A stretch of DNA of 64,000 bases from Halomonas sp. THAF5a (lineage in GTDB: Bacteria > Pseudomonadota > Gammaproteobacteria > Pseudomonadales > Halomonadaceae). A program made the translations under genes and the position numbers. This document shows, piece by piece, positions 19,401 to 27,289 of this stretch (positions within the stretch are counted from its first letter, which is position 1; every line of letters begins with the position of its first letter). The notes beneath the pieces were generated by a model. It saw only the letters and a program-made list of their open reading frames with translations. It made no database searches and was not told where the DNA came from. The stretch lies in assembly GCF_009363755.1 (NCBI RefSeq), contig NZ_CP045417.1, positions 124,001 through 188,000 of the forward strand. Reading direction: 5' to 3'.

Positions 19401-21509
19401 GTCCATGAGCAGGCGCTCGAGGCGCTTGCCGATCGCCAGGGGCCGCTGCGCGCGCAGGTTCTTACCGCGCTGGCCGCCGCCCAGCATGACGCCAACGAGC
19501 CCGAAGCCGCCGTGGAGGCGCTCTGGGAGGCCTGCGCTACCTATCCCTATTCGCTGCATACCGTGGCCGCCTACGACAGGCTGCGCGAGGCGCTTGGCCA
19601 AAGCCCTCATACTGAGCACCAGCGGCTGGCGGCGCTGCATAACAAGGTGCAGGAAATCTGGCGCGGTTATCAGGGAGAGCAGCTGCAGTTCAGCTTTGGC
19701 GACTTCGGCCTGCCGTACCAGGGCTTCGAGCCCCTGATGCTGCCGGGCACTCGCTCGGCCAGAGCACGCCTGGCCCACTACGGCCTGGAGGCGGTGCTGC
19801 CCGAGGGCGCCACGGCGCTGGATATCGGCTGCAATCATGGCTTTTTGCTGCTAGGGCTGGCCGAAAAGCTCGGCCGGGGCGAGGGCTTCGATATCAGCAA
19901 GGCCTGCGTCGAAGTCGGCAACGCCGTGGCCGCGCACCTGGGGCATACCCACATCCAGCTGCATCACAAGGCCTTTGACGACTTTGTGGGCAAACAAACC
20001 TACGACCTGGTGATCGCCTGCGCGGTGCACCAGTGGATTGGCCGGCCGCTGGAAGACTTTGGTGATGCGCTGGCTGCGCTGTGCAAGCCCGGCGGTATCG
20101 TGCTGCTGGAGAGTCAGGGTGCCCGGGATCGGCACCTTACCGAGCCGGGCTTTGTGGATAACGCCACGGCCATCGCCAGCGCCGGTTTCAGCGTGCTGCG
20201 CAAGGGCTCTCTGTGCGATGACTCGCTCAACTACCGTGAGTTCTGGCTGCTCAAGCGCCGCGAAGCGTCGGCAAGCGCCAAACCGGCGCCGAAAAAAGCG
20301 GCCGGAAAACAGGCCACCCAGCCGTCGCTGCCGCATATGGAAGGCGACGCCACGGTGCTGGAGCCGATGCGCGCCATCTGCAGCACCCTGGCCCGCCACG
20401 GTGCCTGGTTCAATCCTGATCTGCGTCTGCAGGCAGATAGCGGCAATCTGGCGCTTTACGGCACCCCGGGCGCCGAACGCGCCAGCTATATGCGGGTGCC
20501 GGTGGCGCTGATGCCCCAGTTGGAGTGCTTTGATCTCCATGCCCAGGGTGGCAAGCTCGCCGCCACTCCCAACGGCACGCCGCTTTTGCCTTATCAGCAG
20601 GAAATGATGGAGGCCATGCTTGAGCTATACAACGCCACCGACAAGCTCGCCCTGTGGCGCGAAAGCCTGCCGTTCCTCGCCTGGCGACACACGCCTCGGG
20701 TGCTCGACTACCTGCTGGCCGCGCGCCCGCTGAACGCCAACCTGAGCCACTGCCATGAGCAGTTTAAGGTCGGCGAGCATGACCAGCTGCTGGTGGACAG
20801 CTTCTTTAACTCGCGCAAGTTCGGCGTGACCGAACAGCATCTCAGGGCGCTGGGGGTGAAGGGCAAGGTCAGCCACCGCAATGCGCTGATGCCGCTCGTG
20901 GACTGCCTCAACCACCGGCTGAGCGCCGAGGGTTACAACACGCCGCTGGTCGGCGGCAAGCCGACCATGCGCACCTTCCACGTGCCGGACGCCGAGACCG
21001 GTGAGCTGTTCGTGCGCTACAACCTCTACGACGCCGTGGACACCACCCTGAGTTACGGCTTTATGGATGCCGCCAGCACATGGCTGGCATCAATACCGGT
21101 GACGCTCAGCGTCAGCGGCCAGACCCTCAAGGTGCAGGGCTTGCCCATGCAGCTGCAAGGCCCGCTGCCCGCGGCCTTCGAGGACATTCGTCCCTACATG
21201 CCCGCTCTACATCGCCAGGGCGAGCGTCAGGCCGTGGTCACCAAGTTGATGCTCTGCACCGAGAACCCCCACAGCCTGCGCCGCGTGCTGACGTATCTGG
21301 TCTACGAGCTGGGCATCGCCCACACCGACTTCGTCGCTCGCCAGCAGGTGGCCGAGCTGGAGCGTCAGCTGATCGAGAAGAACCGCCAGTGGTGGCAGGG
21401 GCTGGAGCCGCTGACCGCCGAGCTGGCTCCCGATCACCCCGCCCGACAGCTGTGCCGGCACAGCCTCGAGATCATTCGCCGGGTCGAGGAACAGCTGCGA
21501 CCGAATTGA
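16494..21509 (+). CDS. giant multidomain TPR / sulfotransferase / FkbM-like / methyltransferase / SET-like protein
   Basis: 1671 residues, no signal peptide or membrane segment. Domains as read: TPR repeats (about 15-230); sulfotransferase-like domain whose P-loop-like VVISGLSRSGKSLLESLLAG is at about 256-275, ending near 470 (SYEELVRDPKAVSRRLLKALG); FkbM-methyltransferase-like domain (about 535-690, AVVAFDPAS, LYATLDENLTAPLEPL, LDWLILDE, LLLQVGIAFAPTHHRQPNL); second TPR block (about 795-1060); class I SAM methyltransferase (about 1090-1250, ALDIGCNHGF); Ala/Lys/Pro linker; and a C-terminal region like the Rubisco-LSMT/SETD3 SET fold (about 1290-1530: MRVPVALM, NSRKFG, LVDCLNH at about 1468, TLSYGF). 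The FkbM-like acidic residues look degenerate. It follows the flagellins, so flagellin sulfation or methylation is plausible but unproven. The first 1 kb is less GC-rich than the rest. Confidence 0.85.
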   Translation: MCRTAQRSASKPSPKQLKAIDALIRQGHFTEAETKARTLVEQHPKSGDALGILGLVLANQTRYGEALEALNRGLSCAPGTPAILATQGLCLFKLEHLDAAVESLSQALYQEPHRLAARTNLGNAYLALGEVEKARECFAENVRRDPLNIGAHYSLSQFVTYHPDDAVFSQLPPLLEKPEVSQKDKATLGYILGKAYWDSGEPDKAFAFFRNANERRKHLKGDPNLHEKDGALAAATNFPSEIYAKLQSGGLQDVPQVVISGLSRSGKSLLESLLAGAEGIKKSGENQNLRLYVDKVLAPYAGDVSQYLNALTPEKCRADAQGYTDFIGFDGNIRITTRPMDIWALGLIGLWFPNAPIVFCQRDVFDLGLTAYFNQYTEGNDHTEDLYTLGEHIAYYEQAMQHWARVLPNPIHWVSYEELVRDPKAVSRRLLKALGKPDNAAYEQQAARHAAFAEHLSPVRSLDVPMPIRQDFVGVAEPFKHHLGPLEDGYRAAMEAKGLPVQPIERFDWQLKGRLVAIDNAARLPREENFAELMATNALAVVAFDPASRVAAESVAEVEEFQHVPHALLGDGKPVTLYATLDENLTAPLEPLPAERLPESLRGGAQVLTRLPVNTLRLDDIEGLASLDWLILDELADAEAVLQNGERALEETLLLQVGIAFAPTHHRQPNLAEVSHWASRHGFSFYRLNNPQHRSLLPERDDIARPQATQLASADALFIPTPQRLAALDDNRRKRLAFVLDTVYGIHDLPYQLLAETDAALAERYLKARGYVGVHRAVDAPDMPSFFAVRKPHRAAERGLAAALARHNIHRAVGLAQQLLKEHPGDAEGRYYLGQALSHLGQHSQALAQLVPLYDEAPQLRYGLALGEAQYRAGHNKAVRRTVEQLAEQHPEHLAVARLALLPMLGSHKRRELDEALTRCRALLEHADSALVAAGLGDAVSARAELLHLAARFEQALARDAEAKTSAVSVHEQALEALADRQGPLRAQVLTALAAAQHDANEPEAAVEALWEACATYPYSLHTVAAYDRLREALGQSPHTEHQRLAALHNKVQEIWRGYQGEQLQFSFGDFGLPYQGFEPLMLPGTRSARARLAHYGLEAVLPEGATALDIGCNHGFLLLGLAEKLGRGEGFDISKACVEVGNAVAAHLGHTHIQLHHKAFDDFVGKQTYDLVIACAVHQWIGRPLEDFGDALAALCKPGGIVLLESQGARDRHLTEPGFVDNATAIASAGFSVLRKGSLCDDSLNYREFWLLKRREASASAKPAPKKAAGKQATQPSLPHMEGDATVLEPMRAICSTLARHGAWFNPDLRLQADSGNLALYGTPGAERASYMRVPVALMPQLECFDLHAQGGKLAATPNGTPLLPYQQEMMEAMLELYNATDKLALWRESLPFLAWRHTPRVLDYLLAARPLNANLSHCHEQFKVGEHDQLLVDSFFNSRKFGVTEQHLRALGVKGKVSHRNALMPLVDCLNHRLSAEGYNTPLVGGKPTMRTFHVPDAETGELFVRYNLYDAVDTTLSYGFMDAASTWLASIPVTLSVSGQTLKVQGLPMQLQGPLPAAFEDIRPYMPALHRQGERQAVVTKLMLCTENPHSLRRVLTYLVYELGIAHTDFVARQQVAELERQLIEKNRQWWQGLEPLTAELAPDHPARQLCRHSLEIIRRVEEQLRPN

Positions 21510-21552
21510 AGAGTGAGTGCGAGATACGCTGGTATGCAGCAAATGACCCCCC

Positions 21553-22518
21553 ATGCATCGACGTGACCTCCTGATCGCCCTGGCCGCACTGGCGGCCGCC
21601 CCGCTCGGCCTGGCGGGGTGCTCGTTCGGCGGGCCGCTGGCGTTCGGTATCCACCCCTGGCCGGGGTACGAGCCGCTCTACCTTGCCCGGGCCTTCGGCT
21701 GGCTGTCGGACGCGGTGGCGCTGCACGAGGATCACAACATCGGGGGCTCACTGGCCGGGCTGCGCCGCGGCGAGCTCGACGGCGCCGCCCTGACCCTGGA
21801 CGAGGTGCTCAAGGCGCGTGCGGAGGGGCTTCCGCTGACGGTGGTCGCGGTGTGCGACGACTCGGTGGGGGCCGACATGGTGCTGGCCCGGCCTGGCATC
21901 GCGACGCCGCGGGCGCTCGCCGGCGGACGCATCGCCGTGGAGCAGACGGCCGTGGGCAACCTGATGCTGTCGCAGTTCCTCGCCGCCGCCGGGCTGCGCC
22001 GCGACGAGCTCCGGGTGGTCGATCTGGCCCCCAACGTGCAGCTGGCCGCCTGGCGGGCGGGGAAGATCGAGGCCGCCATCACCTACGAGCCCACCGCCAG
22101 CCGGCTGCTGCGCGAGGGCGCGGTGCGCCTCTTCGACAGCAGCCGGTTCCCGGACGTCATCCTCGACGTCCTGGCGGTGCGCCAGGATCGCCTGCGCTGG
22201 CGCACGGGGGCCGTGAGCGCGCTGGTGGCGGGCCACTTCCGCGGGCTCGACCACCTGCGGGTCAGCCCCCAGGACGCCATGCGCCGCATCGGCGCCTGGC
22301 GCGGGCTCAGCCTCGGGGAGGTGCGCGCCTCCTACGCCGGGCTGGAGCTGCCGGGGCCCGCTGGCAACCTGGACTATTTCGGCCCGCAAGGCGACCTGGC
22401 AAGGGCGGCGCGGCTGCTAAACGACGTCATGGTGGCCAACGGCCAGCTGGCGCGGCCGGACGGCCTGGAGGCGCTCTCCAACCCGCGCTACCTGCCCGAC
22501 ATCGGTGAGCGCTCATGA
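21553..22518 (+). CDS. solute-binding lipoprotein (NMT1/SsuA-like)
   Basis: 321 residues. N-terminal signal with lipobox LAGC (Cys about 23), then a periplasmic-binding fold of the NMT1/thiamine-precursor/sulfonate family (AFGIHPWPGYEPLYLARAFG; GGSLAGLRRGELDGAALTLD; ITYEPTASRLL). Such proteins normally feed an ABC importer, but no permease or ATPase gene is nearby. Instead its stop overlaps the ATG of a gene encoding a second binding-protein domain fused to PAS-GGDEF (ATGA overlap), so the pair is translationally coupled. The lipoprotein probably delivers or reports ligand to the membrane cyclase rather than serving transport. Ligand not predictable. No strong ribosome site before the ATG. 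Confidence 0.88.
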   Translation: MHRRDLLIALAALAAAPLGLAGCSFGGPLAFGIHPWPGYEPLYLARAFGWLSDAVALHEDHNIGGSLAGLRRGELDGAALTLDEVLKARAEGLPLTVVAVCDDSVGADMVLARPGIATPRALAGGRIAVEQTAVGNLMLSQFLAAAGLRRDELRVVDLAPNVQLAAWRAGKIEAAITYEPTASRLLREGAVRLFDSSRFPDVILDVLAVRQDRLRWRTGAVSALVAGHFRGLDHLRVSPQDAMRRIGAWRGLSLGEVRASYAGLELPGPAGNLDYFGPQGDLARAARLLNDVMVANGQLARPDGLEALSNPRYLPDIGERS

Positions 22519-24431
22519 GCCTCGGTCGCCGCCTGCTGCTCGTCGCGATGACGCTGCTGCCCGGCCCGCTGCTGGCGGAGGAGACGCTCACTCTGGGCGT
22601 CTTCGCCTATCGGCCCGAGGCGGTGATGGAGGCGCGCTATCGCCCGCTGGCCGACTACCTCGGCGAGCGGCTGCCGGATCACCGCGTCGAGCTCGAGGTG
22701 ATGAGCCTGGACGAGATCGAGGAGGCGATCTCCCATCGCCGCCTCGACCTGTTGATGACCAACCCCAGCCACTACCTCGAGATCCGCAGCCGCAACAGCC
22801 TGACCGGGGCGCTCGCGACCGTCATCAATGCCCAGCACGGACAGGCCGTCAGTAGCCTGGGGGGCACCATGATCAAGGCGGCGGGCAACGCGGCGATCCA
22901 GGAGCTCGACGATCTCGCGGGGCGGCGCATCGCCATGCCGGGCAGGCGCTTCCTGGGAGGCTACCAGACCCACGCCCTGGAGCTGATGGATGCCGGCATT
23001 GATCCGCGCCGCGACATCGAACCGATGATCGCCGGCAGCCACGATGCCGTGGTGGCGGCGGTGCTGGCGGGCGAGGCGGAGGCCGGCTTCGTGCGCACCG
23101 GCATCCTCGAGGGGCTGATCGCCGAGGGAGAGCTCGCTCCGGGGCAGCTGGAGGTGATCAACCCCCAGCGGCTGGCGAGCTTTCCCTTCGCCGTCTCCAC
23201 GCGGCTCTATCCCGAGTGGCCCTTCGTCGTGATGCCCCAGTTGGTGCCGGAGACGGTACGCCGGATCGCCGTGGCGCTCTTCACCCTCGAGCCCGAGCAC
23301 CCCGCCGCCCGGGCGGCCATGATCGCCGGCTTCGCCCCGCCACAGGACTACCTGCCCGTGGAGAACCTGGCGCGCCGCCTGCGTCTGCCGCCCTTCGACG
23401 CCGTGCCCGACTTCACCTGGCACGACATCTGGCAGCGCTATGCCGGCTTCCTGCTCGGTCTCGCGGCCGCCGGCGCGCTGGTCGCGGCGCTGCTGGCGCT
23501 GCTGGCTCGCCGCAACCGGCAGCTTCGCCAGCAGCGGGAGCGCCTGAGTCTGCTCGCTGGCGTCTTCACCCACTCCCACGAGGGGGTGATGATCACCGCG
23601 CCCGACGGGGAGCTGCTGGAGGTCAACGATGCCTTCAGCCAGATCACCGGCTACCCCCGCGGCGAGGCGGTGGGGCGCAACGCCAGCCTCCTCGGCGCCG
23701 GCCGGCATCCCCAGGCCTTCTACGCGGACTTCTGGCAGCAGCTCAAGCGCACCGGCCACTGGGACGGCGAGGTCTGGAATCGTCGCAAGAACGGCGAGGT
23801 CTATCCCCAGCGGCTCACCATCAGCGCCGTCACCGACGGCGCGGGGGAGGTGCAGCGCTACGTCGGCCTGCTCTCCGACATCACCCAGCTCAAGGCGCAC
23901 CAGCGCGCCCTGACCCACGCCGCCCAGCACGATGCCCTCACCGGCCTGCCCAATCGCGCCCTGCTCGCCGACCGGCTGCGCGTGGCGATGGCCCAGGCCG
24001 ATCGCAGCGGTCAGCGTCTGGCCGTGGTCTTTATAGACCTGGACGGCTTCAAGGCGGTCAACGACACCCACGGCCACGACATGGGCGATCGCCTGCTGGT
24101 GGCGCTGGCCGAGCGCATGCAGGGCGAGTTGCGTGCCAGCGACACCCTGGCCCGGCTGGGCGGCGACGAGTTCGTGGTCGTGCTGCTGGACCTGGCGAGC
24201 GACGAGGAGGGCGAGCGGGTGATCGACCGGCTGCTGGCGGCCACCGCCGCGCCCGTGGAGGTCGCGGGGCGCCGGCTCCAGGTCTCCGCCAGCCTCGGCG
24301 TGGCCTACTACGATGCGGCCGAAGGCGGCGATGAGGACCAGCTGCTGCGCCATGCCGACCAGGCCATGTACCGGGCCAAGGAGGCCGGCAAGCACTGCTA
24401 TCGGGTGTATGAAGCGCCCTGCCAAGTGTAA
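22515..24431 (+). CDS. membrane diguanylate cyclase with phosphonate-binding-like sensor (PBP-PAS-GGDEF)
   Basis: 638 residues. Signal peptide/first TM (about 1-20, cleavage near LLAEE), a periplasmic PhnD-type binding domain (about 22-290; LTLGVFAYRPEAVMEARYRP, LMTNPSHYLEIRS, GRRIAMPGRRFLGGYQTHAL, EAGFVRTGILEGL), TM (about 312-335, FLLGLAAAGALVAALLALLA), PAS (about 345-465) and GGDEF (GGDEF near 555). An RxxD inhibitory site (RASD) lies five residues before the signature. No EAL. Predicted to make c-di-GMP when the periplasmic domain binds ligand or the partner lipoprotein encoded immediately upstream. It shares its PAS-GGDEF architecture with the protein at 2-2227 but not the sensor. Phosphonate itself as ligand is not implied by the fold. 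Confidence 0.93.
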   Translation: MSLGRRLLLVAMTLLPGPLLAEETLTLGVFAYRPEAVMEARYRPLADYLGERLPDHRVELEVMSLDEIEEAISHRRLDLLMTNPSHYLEIRSRNSLTGALATVINAQHGQAVSSLGGTMIKAAGNAAIQELDDLAGRRIAMPGRRFLGGYQTHALELMDAGIDPRRDIEPMIAGSHDAVVAAVLAGEAEAGFVRTGILEGLIAEGELAPGQLEVINPQRLASFPFAVSTRLYPEWPFVVMPQLVPETVRRIAVALFTLEPEHPAARAAMIAGFAPPQDYLPVENLARRLRLPPFDAVPDFTWHDIWQRYAGFLLGLAAAGALVAALLALLARRNRQLRQQRERLSLLAGVFTHSHEGVMITAPDGELLEVNDAFSQITGYPRGEAVGRNASLLGAGRHPQAFYADFWQQLKRTGHWDGEVWNRRKNGEVYPQRLTISAVTDGAGEVQRYVGLLSDITQLKAHQRALTHAAQHDALTGLPNRALLADRLRVAMAQADRSGQRLAVVFIDLDGFKAVNDTHGHDMGDRLLVALAERMQGELRASDTLARLGGDEFVVVLLDLASDEEGERVIDRLLAATAAPVEVAGRRLQVSASLGVAYYDAAEGGDEDQLLRHADQAMYRAKEAGKHCYRVYEAPCQV

Positions 24432-24668
24432 ATCGCGCGGCCTCCGACCTTTGGCGTTTGACGCTCAGTAGTTGATCCGTTGTTGACTAAATAAAGTTGT
24501 GTAGAATTAGCGACAGTCCAAAAGGAGCTTGAACCTACCGTGCGGACGGGCAGATCGGTCCATCGACGGTGGGATCTCCAGCATGCAGTCAACGATTATC
24601 GGGAGCCGCCGACCCCTCGATAGGCAAAAAAACAAGGTCGGCAATCTGGAAACAAGGGAACTGAACAC

Positions 24669-25166
24669 ATGAAATACGCAACCGTCTCTGCGGCCGCGCT
24701 GGCCGGCAGCCTGATGCTCCTGGGCGCGACCACCGCCTCCGCCGCCAGCCAGAGCAACATCAATCCCTGGAAGGAGTGCGGCATCGGCGCCGGCATCTTC
24801 GATGACAACGGCACCGCCGCCGCGCTTTCCAACATTATCTGGGACTCCGGTACCACCGCCGTGACGTCCGCGACGCTGTCTCCCGAGACCTGCAGCGGTA
24901 GGCAGGTCGAGGTCGCCCAGTTCGTCGATCAGACCTATGACCAGCTGGCCATGGAGACGGCCATGGGCGAGGGCGAACATCTCACCGCCGCCCTCGGGCT
25001 GATGGACTGCAGCGCCGAGGCCCGCCCGAGCGTGGTCAGCCAATTGCGCGCCGACCTGCAGGAGGCCAGCGCCACCGCCGGGTATGCTGATCAGGCGCAC
25101 GCCGACAAGGCCTTCCAGTATTACGACAGCCTGAACCAGGCGGCCGCCGACTGCGCCGCCAGCTAA
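24669..25166 (+). CDS. DUF3015 family secreted protein
   Basis: 165 residues with a typical Sec signal peptide (cleavage near ASAAS, about residue 26) and the DUF3015 pattern: NPWKECGIGAGIFDDNG, SNIIWDSGTTAVTSA, then a cysteine-containing middle and helical C-terminus ending AAADCAAS. Mature protein keeps four cysteines that could pair in the periplasm. Function unknown for the family. It is followed by a hairpin and then a DUF4105 gene in the same direction; the two families commonly occur together, which suggests a shared envelope role. The 237-base gap before it contains AT-rich sequence but no promoter I would assign with confidence. Confidence 0.9.
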   Translation: MKYATVSAAALAGSLMLLGATTASAASQSNINPWKECGIGAGIFDDNGTAAALSNIIWDSGTTAVTSATLSPETCSGRQVEVAQFVDQTYDQLAMETAMGEGEHLTAALGLMDCSAEARPSVVSQLRADLQEASATAGYADQAHADKAFQYYDSLNQAAADCAAS

Positions 25167-25175
25167 GGGGCTCCT

Positions 25176-25199
25176 GGGGCCGGGGATCTCCCCGGCCCC
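25176..25199 (+). terminator. hairpin between DUF3015 and DUF4105 genes
   Basis: Ten-base perfect stem GGGGCCGGGG / CCCCGGCCCC with loop ATCT. No T run; it may attenuate rather than end transcription, or stabilise the upstream message. Confidence 0.5.
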
Positions 25200-25246
25200 G
25201 CTGCTCTTCCCGCGAGCCTTTCCCGATTCCTGCAAGGACACTCCCC

Positions 25247-27103
25247 ATGCGACGCCTGCTGGTGACGCTGTCGGCCCTGCTGTGCCTGTCATCAGGCGCT
25301 AGCCAGGCCGCCGACGTCGCGCTATCCGATCACCCGCAATGGCGGTCGCTGCTGCACTTCGATCGAGACGGTGCTTTTAGCGAGCCGCGCAGCGCGGTGC
25401 TGGACGACGACTTCTTCCTGGCCGAGAACGGTCAGCTCGATCCCGTCGCCGAGCTCGCGGCGACCCTGAGGGCGCTGCGGGCGTCTCCCGTGCCGGGGCA
25501 GGCGCATGCGCGCTGTCGCTTCCCGGCCCGTGCCATGTGGCTCGAGCGCATGACCGGGGAGACCTGGCCCGAGGCCGGCTGCCCGGAATGGAAAGCCTGG
25601 CGGGAGGAGCATGCCGGGGCCGAGGTGGGCCTGGTGTTCGCCTCGGGCTACCTGGGCAACCCCGCCTCCTTCTTCGGCCACCTGATGCTGCACCTGGACA
25701 AGACCGGCCGGGAGCAGGGCATGACGCCGTCACGGTTGCTGGACACCAGCCTGAACTTCGGCGCCGATGTGCCCGACGAGGACGGCCTGGTGCCCTACAT
25801 GGCCAAGGGACTGTTCGGCGGCTACGAGGCCGAGTACTCCCGCGCGCCCTTCTATCGCAACACGGCGCTCTACTCCGAGCGCGAGATGCGCGACCTCTGG
25901 CAGTATCGACTCGCGCTGCCCGAGGCCGAACGCGAGCTGCTGGTGGCGCACCTCTTCGAGGTGATCGGCCAGGATTTCGATTACCTCTTTCTCACCCAGA
26001 ACTGCGCCTCGCGCATCGCCCGCACCCTGGAACTGGTGGTGGATGCCGACCTGACCCCGAGTGGTGCCCCCTGGGTGGCGCCGGAGACCTTGGTGCGCGC
26101 CATCGGGGACGCCGAGGTGGCAGGGCGGCCGCTGCTCGAGGAGGTCCGGCACGTGCCGTCGCGCCGGCTGCAGACCGAGTGGCGCTATCGGGCACTCGCC
26201 AGGCCGGAGCAGGCCGCCGCCACGGCGGTGTGGTCAAGCGTGGATGAGCTCGACATGGAGGCCGAGGCGTTCCGCCGCCTTGCTCCCGGCCGTCGCGCCG
26301 CGGTGCTGGATACGCTGCTGGGACACGCGGCCTTTCTCAAGCAGACCGGCGAAGTGCCTAACCTGGCGGAGCAAGAGCGCCGGCTGCTGCAGGCGCGCCT
26401 GGCCCTGCCGGCGGGCAGCGAGTCCCTGAAGTCCGCAGACCCGGTGCCGTTGCACGAGGCGACGCCGCCGGCGCTGGTGCGCCTGGAGGGCATCGACAAC
26501 GAGACGCTCGGCGCGGCGGCGCGCCTGATCCTGCGCCCCCTGCAGTACGATCTCCTGGACGGCAACGCCACCCGCATGCCCGATGCCGCCCTCGAGGTCG
26601 GACGCCTCGAGGTCGACCTCGACGACGAGGGGGCGCGGCTTAATCGCCTCGAGCTGTTTCGGGTGACCAACCTGCATGCCAGCAGCGTGCCCCTGCCGAC
26701 CCTGGCCGGCGTGTCCTGGCACGCCTCCGGCGGCATCGCGCGTGCCCGCCTGGACTGCGATGACTGCCTGGAAGGGCATGTCACCCTGCTGGCCGGTCGG
26801 TCCTGGCGGCGGGGCCGCCACTTGCCCTTCGCCCTGCTGGGCGGACAGCTGCGCAGCGAGCGCCACCAGGCCGGCCCCTTGGCGCCGATGGTGCGGCTGG
26901 GGCTGCTCAGCGATTGGACTCCCCGTCAGCGCAGTCTGATGCAGGTCACCCAGGCCGATGGCCTGAAGGGCGAGGCGGGCCGGCTCACGCGCTGGCGGTT
27001 CCAGCATCGGCTGGCGCTTGGCAAGGAGCTGGATCTGCGCACGGGGGTAGAGGCCGACGATACGGCCCACGAGGTGAGTCTCGGGCTCTCCTGGTATTTC
27101 TGA
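25247..27103 (+). CDS. DUF4105 (Lnb-like periplasmic) domain protein
   Basis: 618 residues. Sec signal peptide (about 1-22, ASQAAD). The N-terminal third carries the DUF4105 signature: FASGYLGNPASFFGHLMLHL, YMAKGLFGGYEAEYSRAPFY, REMRDLWQYRL and a later TQNCASRI, where the conserved His and Cys suggest a papain-like hydrolase fold. The C-terminal part (about 480-618) alternates short strands and ends with aromatic WYF, resembling an outer-membrane barrel end (DDTAHEVSLGLSWYF). Substrate unknown; related Lnb proteins have been linked to lipoprotein processing in the envelope. Preceded by AAGGAC before the ATG. Confidence 0.88.
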   Translation: MRRLLVTLSALLCLSSGASQAADVALSDHPQWRSLLHFDRDGAFSEPRSAVLDDDFFLAENGQLDPVAELAATLRALRASPVPGQAHARCRFPARAMWLERMTGETWPEAGCPEWKAWREEHAGAEVGLVFASGYLGNPASFFGHLMLHLDKTGREQGMTPSRLLDTSLNFGADVPDEDGLVPYMAKGLFGGYEAEYSRAPFYRNTALYSEREMRDLWQYRLALPEAERELLVAHLFEVIGQDFDYLFLTQNCASRIARTLELVVDADLTPSGAPWVAPETLVRAIGDAEVAGRPLLEEVRHVPSRRLQTEWRYRALARPEQAAATAVWSSVDELDMEAEAFRRLAPGRRAAVLDTLLGHAAFLKQTGEVPNLAEQERRLLQARLALPAGSESLKSADPVPLHEATPPALVRLEGIDNETLGAAARLILRPLQYDLLDGNATRMPDAALEVGRLEVDLDDEGARLNRLELFRVTNLHASSVPLPTLAGVSWHASGGIARARLDCDDCLEGHVTLLAGRSWRRGRHLPFALLGGQLRSERHQAGPLAPMVRLGLLSDWTPRQRSLMQVTQADGLKGEAGRLTRWRFQHRLALGKELDLRTGVEADDTAHEVSLGLSWYF

Positions 27104-27289
27104 TGAAAGGCGGCTCAACCCTCTGAACGAGCGTGTCTGGGGTAGTATCTCGTGTTGAGCATTTCAGTGCCGCCTCAAGTCTCGGGCGCATGGGCCGATA
27201 GGTCGCTGCGGGGCAGCGAGTCGCGGCCGGAGTCTCGCGATAAGAGTGCGCTCCGCAACCAGAACCGTCACGGGAGAGAGGGCAGGAGC

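Noticed and set aside
24484..24508. TTGACT/TAGAAT promoter for the DUF3015 gene
   Set aside because: The two elements are only 13 bases apart, too close for sigma-70.
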